Source of the DNA: Phoronis australis
Taxonomy: Eukaryota; Phoronida; Phoronidae
Direction of reading: 5' to 3'
NCBI GenBank assembly: GCA_002633005.1
Contig: NMRA01000281.1
Span: forward strand, 282,108-346,107
Length of the DNA: 64,000 bases
Below, piece after piece: positions 47,108-58,900 of this stretch. Made by a program: the position numbers and the translations under genes. The notes under the pieces were generated by a model. The model saw only the letters and a list, made by a program, of their open reading frames with translations. It made no database searches and was not told the origin of the DNA. Every line of letters starts with the position of its first letter. Position 1 is the first letter of the stretch.

Positions 47108-49802
47108 ACGACAGCGACTGTGCAAGAGACTTCTCCATATTATAACTACTTATTTAAGTGTTACCGTGTGATAAAGAAATTGATTGACGTTTTCGTTTTA
47201 AACAGTTCCAGTGTTGTCCACTGGACCCTAGTATTTAAACAATTCTTGAGATCTGCTGTTAAGAGAGGTCTGTGTAATGCGATGGAAGCCAGAGTTCGTG
47301 AGTGGCAAAACAGGCGTCAGTTTTGCCGTCCTTCACGGACAATAACAAAATAATTGCGGTGATTGCTAACTTTATGTTTACCCCCAGTGCTAGTGGATAA
47401 CGCCCGTTTGTCGCCAGGTCTCTAGACGAGCCTAGACGTCACTGTGTTTCTATGTCAAAATTATCCTCAGACAGACAGAAGTGGGATTGTTTACCGTGAT
47501 TTTCAAAATGCAATGTATTTTAGAGTAAAATTTAGGCATCCGTTGATCAACTACACTTGTATCATAATGCACTTATATTCATGTCTTAAAAGAAACTTTT
47601 CTATTCCAAAAAGTAACATTACAAAACAGGCTTTCATGATAAACTCGCTCCCTGACAATGCACCCCACCAGTGAATTGTAACCTTTAGCGAGCAACAGTC
47701 TAGCCACCACCTCTCCACAGTCACTCCCACCCCGGGTGTCGCGCTCTGGAAGACGTGAAAGGAGTTGCAAGGACTCTAGGCGTTGTTAGTCCGTTTTAAT
47801 ACGTTAACAAGCCAAGAATAACTTCTCAGGAGAATACAATAATTGCCTGGAGTAGAGAGACATCCGGGAGTAAGTTGTTAAATGACTCGGAATCTGTTGA
47901 ATACTCGAAAATAATTCAACAAGGCAAGTGAAGTATCATTTATTTCCAATCGCGGGCGAGTGATATTATTTTTAACACAAATTGCATTCAGTGTAGAATT
48001 TTTGAATTTCTGGCTTTGCAAAAACAAAGTGGCCGCCACAGGGTAGTTCTATGGCGGGAAAAACGACTACAAAAAGCGCAATGATACACGGGACCGTAAT
48101 TTACGAAAAATTTCTATAAGAGATTCGTTTTATGTTTTCAAACATCCAGCCATTTAAATTGACTACAATCCTTAACAGCAACTTACTATTTATATAACCC
48201 TTTAGCTAGAATGGTGCACAAGAAGTAGTGGCAATGAAAGTGAATTTAGCAGTAGTTTAAAGTGGTGTATATTTAAATCAGAAAATTCAGAGTACACAAG
48301 CAAGCATCAGAGTAAAAAAAATCAAAAGAAACTATCAATCATCATATACTGATTTCTTAAAAGGTGCCACTAATTTCTAAAACCGGCCGTCACTTGTTAA
48401 GCATACGTTTGTTTCACATATCACGTTATTTATGTTGCGTCAACGTCGACGAGCCAATTCCTTCCAATTCGATTTTATTACGTCACCTATCTTACGACTT
48501 TTACAGATAAGCATCAGCCGTTTTAGCTCGTGTACACTTACTTGTATTACTTGGGTGTACTACCTACGAATCATTAACCATAACTTAAACCTAGAAGTCG
48601 TATGACGTCATTGCGAACTAGACCAGGGGCCCGTTCCAAGAAAACTGACTTAGCTAAGACAAATCTTAGATTTAAGTCAATTTTAAGATATAACTTCAAT
48701 GTGTCGTAAGTCCGTTCCAAGAAAGTGATCTTAAGTTTGACGTAAGTTTTTTACTTAAATTTTGTATTAAGTTAGACTTACTTAGCGGGTATGGAAGTTT
48801 CAAAGTTTGGAAGTTGAGACAAATCTTAGACTACTTAGCTTAGTCAAAAATGTTTCTTGGAACGGCCCCCTGTACTTTAGGGCTGGGCTGCATAACCCAA
48901 AATCCAAAGGAGTTTATCGGGGATCCAACCCCCCCCCTCCCCTGCTCGACCTGTCAAATCTTGCAGTAATCGAGGAACAAGGAGTGTGTCTTATGTCAGT
49001 TCATTGTCAGACCTCCAGGTCCTGATTCTGGCTACGCACAGGTGTGTTGCATGACATCACAAGCATTGTTCACTTAAACCTTTTCAAATCTAGCAAAATC
49101 GATGCGTACGCATCCCAGAGTATACATTTCAGGGATACGGGGTCTTAAAATCCAGAATCCAGAAACTGCTGTGTAGATTTTCGTCTCCTCGGGAAGCTGG
49201 CAGTTGATTTTGGATAGTTGTTACACACAGAGACTATCGTGATAAATTGAATGTCTAGCTACTTGAAATAGCACTTACAAAGTGAGACGTACTTTGTATC
49301 TAAAGTCTGCACAGAGTGCCTGCTCGAGGTGACCGCTGTATACCACAATCATAAGCCTCTTGTAAACCGTGAAAAGGTCTGTTGTGACAACGATAAGCGA
49401 CATAGTTTGACGTCTTATATGTTATCCGGCGTAGAGCTTTTCAACAAGCTGCTCTCTGTTACACTTCCAAGGATTTCTCAAGATATACAATCCTTTATAG
49501 CTAAACAGACGCTGGAGGAAACGCCTCGTTTCTTTACCTTTAGACACACTCGTGTCATGTAGCAGAACCATGCACGTATACTACTTATGTCGGTAAGCAC
49601 GGCTAGTTTGTTTTGCATAATTCGAACCACTAACGTCCACCATTTGTCAGCGATGCACACTGGATATTTAGGGATTGAGCCATGGTACTGAAAGACTCTT
49701 GCGCTCAAATAGGCTCAGAAGTAACGTGTCCAAAATTACAACAACTTGCAAACATGATGAAGGAAGTGCCCGACGAAACCATTCGCGGAGATGCGAATGG
49801 AA
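47108..49802. other. Spacer between convergent genes
   Basis: About 2.7 kb between the stop codons of two tail-to-tail genes. It contains a MITE (48,624-48,872) and presumably both 3' UTRs, though no convincing poly(A) signal was identified. A 77-codon plus-strand frame at 49,329-49,562 is open but unsupported. Confidence 0.4.
48624..48872. mobile_element. MITE family A, copy 1
   Basis: 249 bp with terminal inverted repeats: left CAGGGGCCCGTTCCAAGAAA, right reverse complement CAGGGGGCCGTTCCAAGAAA. The interior is rich in A/T with repeated TTAAGT and AAATCTTAGA motifs that also pair across the element. No open frame. The superfamily is not fixed, because no clear target duplication was found. 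Confidence 0.75.
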
Positions 49803-49919
49803 CTAAGGTGAATATCTTCTGGCGAAATTGTAAGAAAGGATATTGTATCTGTTAAATGAAGAGTATAAACCTTCTGCAGTGTACGTCCGGAAGTGGATGT
49901 CAGTGATGTCATCTCGATT
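49803..49919 (-). CDS. Minus-strand gene, probable last exon
   Basis: Acceptor GAACTGTGCCAG at 49,920, 38 codons then TAG (49,803-49,805). Reads N-R-D-D-I-T-D-I-H-F-R-T-Y and ends F-A-R-R-Y-S-P. Phase 0 at this acceptor does not fit exon 12 (phase 1 out). The second AG seven bases in (exon from 49,912) does fit, or an exon between has been missed. Confidence 0.5.
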   Translation of the reverse strand, partial: NRDDITDIHFRTYTAEGLYSSFNRYNILSYNFARRYSP

Positions 49920-52900
49920 CTGGCACAGTTCCCATTGTAAAGCGTGTGCATAGATATTTATATATATGTACAGAAGTTGAACATTGTTTCAAAAAAGCAA
50001 GCGAGGACAGTCGCGATTACAATGCACGATATCACAGTTCCAAGAAGCTTGCTTTATATGTCTGTCCTTTGCTCATCCTGAAGTACAAACAAAAATCACA
50101 TCAAAAGCAACAAAAGTCTTAACAGTGTCCGTTCTGATCGGGGGCACGGTCGCGCTCAAAACGGCTATAAACCCGAGTTCCGACCAAGAGGCGAACTTTC
50201 ATGAAGACCACTTGGTCCTTATTACTTAGAGGAGAACCGTTTTATGGGTTTGCAAAGAATTGACAGTTCGCTGTTTCGTGAGACCACGGGAAAACACACC
50301 GTGACGCGGTATTTCGTGAGACCATGGGAAAATACGCCGAGACGTGTCAACTCACAGAACCTGGAGCCCGTTCCAAGAAACTGACTTAAGTTCATTTTTG
50401 ACTTAAGACTAAGATTTGTCTTAACTTCCATACTTTGAAAATTCCACATCCGGTCAGATAGTTAAAATTAAGATTGAACTTTTATCAAAAACGTAATTCA
50501 AACTTAGGATTTCTTGCTGAAAACAGTCTGGAGAAAAATTTAAGTTTTATCTTAAAATTTACTAAAATTTAAGATTTGTCTTAGCTAAGTCAGTTTTGTT
50601 GGAACGGGCCCCAGCTGGTCTCAAACAATAATGAACTGTCAGTTCTTTTGAATCGCTGAATCATCCTCAATTTGATTAAGGGCAATTTGAGACCAATTTC
50701 ATAACGGTAAGTGCTCAAAATTAAAAGCTATTTTTTGTTATGGAAGTCGGGTTTACTGCCGCCTCAAGTTGGCACGCAACTTCGTACTTTTACTGATTTT
50801 TAGCACAGACATTAGAAACATAGAAGAACGGCCACAGATACGACGAAAACACACCTTCGTTTATTCACTTGAAGTAACAGGGGTCCTTCTTGGTGCGACA
50901 TAAGACATCTCTGATGTGTGATCGAACTTCAGACATCTTAGGCGCGCTCTGAAATATTACAGTTTTTGCTGTGATACTCTTAAAAACATTTTAATTTCAA
51001 CAATAATGCTAACAATTAAATACACACCGCAAGTCTTACATAGAGGAAACACGCATTGCAGAACTAACAGCAACCTAAATTTACACGAAGAAAATTTAAC
51101 GAGAGAAGTTTAAAAATTTAAACACTGAAATCTAAAGAGCGACATCTTCGTGTGGTCTAGTCCACACGGCGATATATGAATCTGACGCTATATTTTTTGC
51201 ACGGCCTCAAATGGGTAGTAAAAAATTCGGAAATAAGCGAATAATCTAGACTGAGTTTCGTAGAGCAAATTTCTTGCGAGAAAAGCGTGATCACACAAGA
51301 GATAACATATGATAACGCCGACTTTATTCACGATTGTTTTGCGTCTCCGGAACGCACCCGTGGTTTGTTTGGCTCATTGTCCATACACTGCCGCACGATC
51401 ACCTTTTACGTTGCTTTTCATAAGAAGTTTACATGCTACTTATTTCAGATTTAAAACAAAAAACCATCCCGTTATCCCACCACCATTTACTGTAAGATCA
51501 ATATAATAAATACTTGCCGGCACACTGGGTCCTACGCTGGCTGCACGACGGTTATTTCCCGGGGTAGGAGCTTGTTTAAATTCTGAGGCCCTGCGCATGC
51601 GTAGGGTAAAGGGATATGAGCACAAATGACGTAATAACGAGCTAAGACGGTGAGCAACCAAGTGATCACTAAACGAGGCATAATTTTGTGCTAAAGTTTT
51701 GGATTTTTATACGAAAACTAGTGTTTCCGGATCCCTTTTAAAGAATAGTGAGGATATTTTGATTGTGTTCTCAACGACAGCAGCGAAATTGCAAGTCGCT
51801 TTTATGCCGACTGCTGGGAGTCTTAAGTCTTAATTATAAATTCACTCTTCACAACCTTCAGTTGAAAACTTGATATCTCACCGATGGCATATGAAACAAA
51901 AGTAGATAATTAATACAAAGAGATTAGTACGACTAATATATGTACGGATTTCGTAGAGGATCAACCCAACGAGGGTCGGAAAGTGACCACTCAAAATTGG
52001 AGACAAACAATATGGCGGTGGTCTGGCTATTACACTAACACGTCTGTTTCAAACCGGCAAAATTCAACAAAAACAACTGTTTAAAATTGTGAACCATACA
52101 GATGTGCAAATTAAGCACGTGTTTTCTGAAACGGCATTTAACTGTTGATTTTCCAGTGGGTCAAATGTTTTAAAAAACATTTGACCCGCTCTAAGTTACA
52201 GTAGAGAGGTGGCAAGAGTTAGAACTAAGATCGTGGAACCTCCTACACTGTACCAAAACGGTGACGTCATACTTTCCGTCCCTAAATCGAATTCATTTAC
52301 AGCTAAAGGTGAATTTTAAAAGTAATAGTGGCATCGCAATCGCTTCGTGACTGAACATCAAGCAATCCAGAAACCAAGCTGCAACAGTTCCGCCGCCATT
52401 GGGAAAGATGGGGTCAAACTGGAAAAAAGGGGGCCTACAAGTATTGAAAGGAACGTGACTTTAGGACGATGATAAGTATTGAGGAAATCCGGAGAATTAG
52501 TTATGGACTACATTCTCGTCTTCACACTTAATGAACATGGAGAAAACTAACAAGCATGTGGGAAAATCATACACGTATTATACCACGTATATTTATGTTT
52601 GAACCCGCCATTGTCTCGCAACTGTTGTGGCTTGGAACCCGCCTTCTACCATAAAGCTTTTTATTAGACCAGTTCCCTCTCATGAAATTGGTCCCAAATT
52701 TTGTGATTATTGGAGCCCTGGCTCAATAAGGTGACTTGACCATAGATTAAATAGTAGTTAATCTATGACTCGACCCAGCAAGTCATTTTATGCGCAAAGC
52801 ACAATACGGCCAAACCCGAGACCATTTCTAATATCTGAGTAAGGAACTAGTTGAGACCTATTTTATGACAAAAGTCAAGCTGTTTGACAGTTGGTGGGTT

Positions 52901-55900
52901 TACAGCAATATAGAGCCCTATGATGCCCATATCAAGGCGCATTTGCACTTTCGAGAGCTCCTCCTTTGTTACGAAATGGATGATAAGTCCAACATACCGG
53001 TATTTACATATCATCACATCGCACTCGGCAAATAAAACCCACGACTTGGGTAAGAAAGTCAAATTTTACGAGTTCATTCCAATTCTCATTTCTTGAAGAA
53101 CCCAGCACAGTAGCGGTTCTAACTTGGGTAAAAAGGGTCCTGTCATACTTAGGTAGGGCCCACTACGTTCTTAAGAACTTTGACGCAGCGGTTAAAACTC
53201 GAGTGGGGACCGAATGAACATTAGAAATATTTGTTAGGCGCCGTCACACAATGACAAATTGGGGTGTGAGCGTTTTTTTTTTTGGTCACTTGTAGTTGGT
53301 CCACCAAGGCTGCCTTCTATGGCCATCTAACACGCGCATAACAAACTCGTATGACGATGCCTTTAAGATTGGCTGCGATGTGTTTGTGACAAGCCTACTA
53401 CAGATGTAGCAGATCCGATTCGAAAATTCATTTTTGACAGAAAAATGCCCTGAAGATGGGTGGATTGGAGGCTGTAACTCAAAACCTTTTCCCATAAGAC
53501 AAAGTAAAAATAGTCCATCGTTTGTACTACCTGGCGCTGCTGTTTGATCCATCCTCCTCAGAGTTCGCATCTGTGCGAATATACCTATCCATCATCAATT
53601 TATGTCTATCCAAACCGTCGTACACTTCACGAACGCGTGCCCTCATACGGGTGTAAGAAGACGGCGGGGGTAGATCGGGCGTTTCCATTGCCAGCAAGCG
53701 TTTCTAAGAATACACCAGAACTGAGAGTCACAAATTTTCTTATTGAGAGATGAATAAGCAACACGATAAAGCGACTACCCAACAAACAATATCCCGTGAC
53801 GTCTCCACCGATCTCAGAATTTACGAGAACCACGATCGTTTTATTCAACGAGGTATTTTAAATGAGTTTACACGGCGGTGCTACTCACTTCTTTTCATAC
53901 GTAGCAATTTGTCAGCAAAGATCGTTGGTCAGTTATATAAAATCCTATCGACTGGCTATAGGTACATATGCATGTAAGTCGCTTACAAGCTTAGCAATGT
54001 CTCTGCCTCGGAGTAGGTCGAGCTCAAGTCATCAGCGCAACTCGCTTTTACTAGTATGCCTACAGGTACCGGTATATCAAAAACCCTGCCTTTAGTTGTT
54101 GCAGAGCCCAAGACACAGTTTGAATAGAAATTGATTAGAATAGAGATCAGCGCAAACAGCTACAAGTGCTAAGAAATATTTAAAACATACCTGTGGAGTC
54201 ATTATTTGGTAATAAGACGGTGAATAATAGTTGATCGCCGGTTCTTCAAAGGAGCGCCCGATTTTAGAAGAAGGCTAGAAAAGGCAAAATGGTGAAAACA
54301 AACGGGAATCCCATTCGCAATGCTAAGAAACCGTGAGAGCAACGGTAGCGACCACCGCATCACGTCTGCTGTTGTCAGCGGGTTATTCAGATGGACGCTT
54401 CAATACGGTTAGAAGATCGCGCGAGACCTCGCAAAATCACACGAGTGATAGGCAAATGTTTCAAGAGATCGGTCGTGCATTCCGTGGATGCGAGAAGCTC
54501 GCGAAAACACAAAATCATCGTACCAACAAGACACTCGCAAGACATATGCGGAGAGAAATTTTCGTTTATGAACGGAAATTGAGAATTTTGTCTAATAATT
54601 CAACACTTCAGCCTAAGCAGTTTAACTAAAGTGGCGACCGTTTTGCTAGTGTACGTTAGTAATGTCTCGAGCGTACTGGCCTTTCACTAGCGTGACTTTT
54701 TTGCCTTGCGTGATCTTGTCTATTCGCAAGAAGCTAGCAGTAGCGCATCCAAAGTTTTCAGTGTGCACATCTTATGAAACATTTGGAAGCTGTGCAGCCT
54801 ATCTGCAAGTGGGACAAAGATATATCACATGAGGGCTAGCTTGAACGGTTCGAGGTGAATTCGGAGATTACAGCATGTTTACTTAAGTAGAAAAGAAAAA
54901 TCCGACGATCGAGACTAGAGACGTTCAACTTGATGTCACGCATGGACTATTTTGCTTAATTTCTGGGACACAAGTTTGCAAAGACACCTCACCTTAGTAT
55001 CAACGATGGAAGAAGATGTAACGCTCAGCTGACTCTGAAAAGACACGTTGAGTGAACAGGTGAAAACGTTTGAAAGGAAAGCGTTAAAAAGACAATTTAT
55101 CAACGAGCAATCATGCCAACATATAAGCAGGAGTATTAACATATGCGCTAGAATAGACGATTTACGGTAGTAGGCCTAACAAGGTTTTCAAGTAACATAT
55201 TTCGCGGTTTTGTTAATGAAATGCGTAGCATTAGTCACAATGAAAGGGGCTTGAATGTTGTCGTTGTTCTTGTGCCTGGTGCGAGAAGCCACAAAACAGG
55301 CGCTACGACTCTGCGCTCAGAATACGGAAACGTAGTACAGCCTGAAATGGGATGTTAAAAAGCAAAGCACAAGAAGATATATGAGTAGCAATTAATAACA
55401 GCAATAAGATAATAAAATTGCCAGTGACTGAAACATTTTCACAAATATCACAGGCGACTGGTAGATGTCCTTTAAGCTGATCTTTGACGCAGTTACCTCT
55501 GGATCGTCTGATCGAGTCATCAGCATCTCAATGTTGGCACTGTTCGGTCCGCGTAGACTCTTGGATGACTTCGGTTTCGGTTTCAGATTTCTTTGGGATT
55601 TAAGTGCAGCCTAATTCCAACAAGGCAATTCGTTCAGTGTATTAATAAGAAGGCAAAAACACTGTTGTTAAGAAATCGTTAATTTGAAATACAGACTAAC
55701 ACGTATGTGTTTCTCATGAATAAAAAGAGGCTTGACCCGAGATTGTTTGTCACAAGTGAACCAAGCCGTTACCATTCTGGATTTAGACAATTGCAGAACA
55801 TCAATAGCGCAACTAATTTTATCAACACTGCTGTGATCTGACGTACATCAATTTAATTGCCTGGTAACGGAAAACTTGAAATGTGAACGATGCACCAGCC

Positions 55901-58900
55901 ACCAAGAAACGTCATGCGAGAGCGTGGATGGGACATTGTGGAAGCAGGCACGTGCGAAATTCAATAGTCACGTGCGCGCGAGAGGCTAAGAACGGAAAAG
56001 CTTGCCACGATGTAAAGCGAGACATGGCGTCATGGTTATTTCAATGCACAAAATGGCATATCACAAGGGAAGTAACGAAATTGACAATCCAAAAGCAGCG
56101 TCAGAGGTAGACTTCCTTGTCAAGCACTCAAGCGTCCGAATGCGTTATGTCTTTCACCGTCTTTGTTCTCGGTATTGGTGCAACGACAAGAAGAAAAGAA
56201 AGAAAGACGGAAAAAAGGAAAGAGAGAAAGAAAATGTAAAACTGCAGACAGATGCAGTGATAGAAAAAGATAAACGGAAAACTGAGTTTTTTTGCACTTT
56301 CAACTCGAGGTCAAAGACCGGTGATTGTAAAAACCTTTATGGTAGAACGGATTGGAGATGCTGACTTGGCCCGTTGTCTTCCAAAGCTCCTCAGATGGCG
56401 ATAACGGGGCATAGTCAAGAAAACTGACTTTGCCACTCGTGTTTCCGGTTCATAAACGCCGTCATGTATGAGTTGCATCCCAACTTCAGCAAATGGATTG
56501 CGCCACACGAATGAACGTCCTCCACGACGAACAAGTACCGCGCGACTTGGCTTTGTGTAGTCGTCCAATGTGACTTTACGACCAAGAACAACGAGAGGAT
56601 GTTCAAAAGCACTATTCTGCAACGGGGGGTAAACGAAGAATGAATTACAGAAAGGTGACGAATAGTAATGTGATTAATCTATTACATTGGAGGAAGAAGG
56701 GGAATATTTGATACGAAGTTATTAAAAAGTGCAGGCAACGATAAGAATAATTTCGTCACGAAATGCACAAATCCGTGAGTCATTTTGGATCTTAACGATA
56801 TCACCATTAGCACGATTACCAATCGTTTACACGTTCCAAATGAAAAGAGAGGCACATGCCAGCCACAATGAAAGCGAATTATACATGTATACGATAAGTC
56901 CTGGCGTAGTGAAGAAACCGTACATACAATGGTGAAAGAATATTCAATTGACAACATAAGATTTCAGATTCTCAAGCGGCCGAACATGACAAGTATTCTT
57001 GCAAGCAATGGAAGATGAAATGGTTTCATTAAATCCACCAGCAAAATAAATAGGACGATCGTCTCTGATTTACACATCAAAGACATTTCTAATGAACTAG
57101 TAAGGGTGATAATATGATGCTCAACTGCGGCAAGGGGATTTAAGCTGCCACGATGCTATTCACAGTAGCAAGTACGGCTACCACCTCGCGAGAATGTGTC
57201 TGACAGGCGATGGTTGCACTCCTGTAAGTTATGACGTCATCTGCGTGTTGGTCTCGTCTCTTCTCCTCAGTTTGAGCTGCCGAACCCAGCGTCGCAGCTC
57301 CAGTTCAACATATAGTTAGGTATCCTCGAAACCGATATAAGAAGCATTAAAACTTGAGTAAGAAGCGCCTAGTTCAACAAGCGTTAAAGTGGTGTTACTG
57401 TGTCACTTAGCAACGAAACAAAGATGTTGAATCTGTGTTCGAAACAGGCATTCAAGCGTCCTGGCGCGTAACGACTTTCACCGTCTTTGTTCTCGATGTT
57501 GGTGCATTGACAAGAAAAATAAAAAGGCGAGAGAGAATGCAAGAACGAAAGCGAGAAAGAAGGAAAGGAAGCAAGAAAAAAGGAGAGAGAGAAAGAAAGA
57601 AAGGAAGAATGGAGGAATTGGGGATAGAATTGGGCAGGTGCAGAGAAGCACGAGAATAAACAAGCAGTGGATTGCAAATTATGTCTTGTTGCACTTTCAA
57701 CTCGAGTTCAAAGACCGGTGATTGTGAAAACCTTTTTGGCGTCACGGATGGGGGACGCTGACTTGGCTCGTCGTCTTCCAAACTGGTTCGGTTGGCGATA
57801 ACGCCGGGGCATAGCAAAGGAAGGTGACTTCGCCACACGTATTTCCTGATCATCAGCACCATCATCTAAGAGCTTCCGTTCAGCATCAACCAACGATTTG
57901 CGTGGCCACACCAAAGGACGTCTTCCGTGAACAGAAACCACGTGACCTGGTCTTTCATAATTGTCCAGCGCAATTTTGCGACCAAGGGCAACGCGGGGGT
58001 GTTCAATAACGCCACTCTGCAACGGGGGTGAAGCAACAATGAAACACAGAAAGACGGTAAATGGCAGTGGAATTGATGGCGTGATTTCAGAATGGCAACA
58101 CAGTATTACACACGGGAGTCATTACATACTGTCCCTAATTTGTCATAGCCTATTCATAGAAAAAGCTGATATCGTTACGAGATGTACACTTTGCTATCAC
58201 AGTTAACATGATAATTTAACATTAACATTTAGGTAAATGAAATGGGTAGCCTAGGCCAGCGACAGTAAAGCGAAGTATATTAGAAGAAAGTCCACTTGAG
58301 CACAGATGCTGGTGAACTGAATGTTGTCAAGCTGCTGAACAAAGTTTCTCTACAAAGCAGTGGAAGTTGAAAAGATTTAAACTAAAACCAGCAGCAAAAT
58401 AAATAGGACGGCTGTCTTTGGTAAGTATATCAAAGGCGTTTCGATGAGAAGCAAGGGTGAAACAAAGATGGTCAAATGCCGTAACTGGAGGTGTAAGCTA
58501 TAGCTAACTGTCAAGTTGTTATTGGTGAGTTGTTACAACGCTGACGTTACTGTGTGACCCAGTACCATAACTCTGACTGGCGAAGGTTGCATTCTTGTTA
58601 CATATGACGTCATCCTTGAACTGCATTCGTCTCATCTCGGCCGCGGCATTGTGGGCTGCCGAGTTCCAGCAACACATACTTCTTTGACCAGCAGTTCGGC
58701 AAACTATTCTTGAAATCGGAATAAGAAGCAGTTAGGCTTAAATAAGAAGCGCCTAGTTCAACAAGCGTTAAGAGTGGTATTACGTTATACCACGTAGCAA
58801 CGAAATAAGGGTGTTCCGTATGATTTCGAAGCAGCCATTCAAAGCGTCCAAAATCATCAGTACGATCTCCATCTCTGTTTCCGTTTATAGCCAGAGAGAC

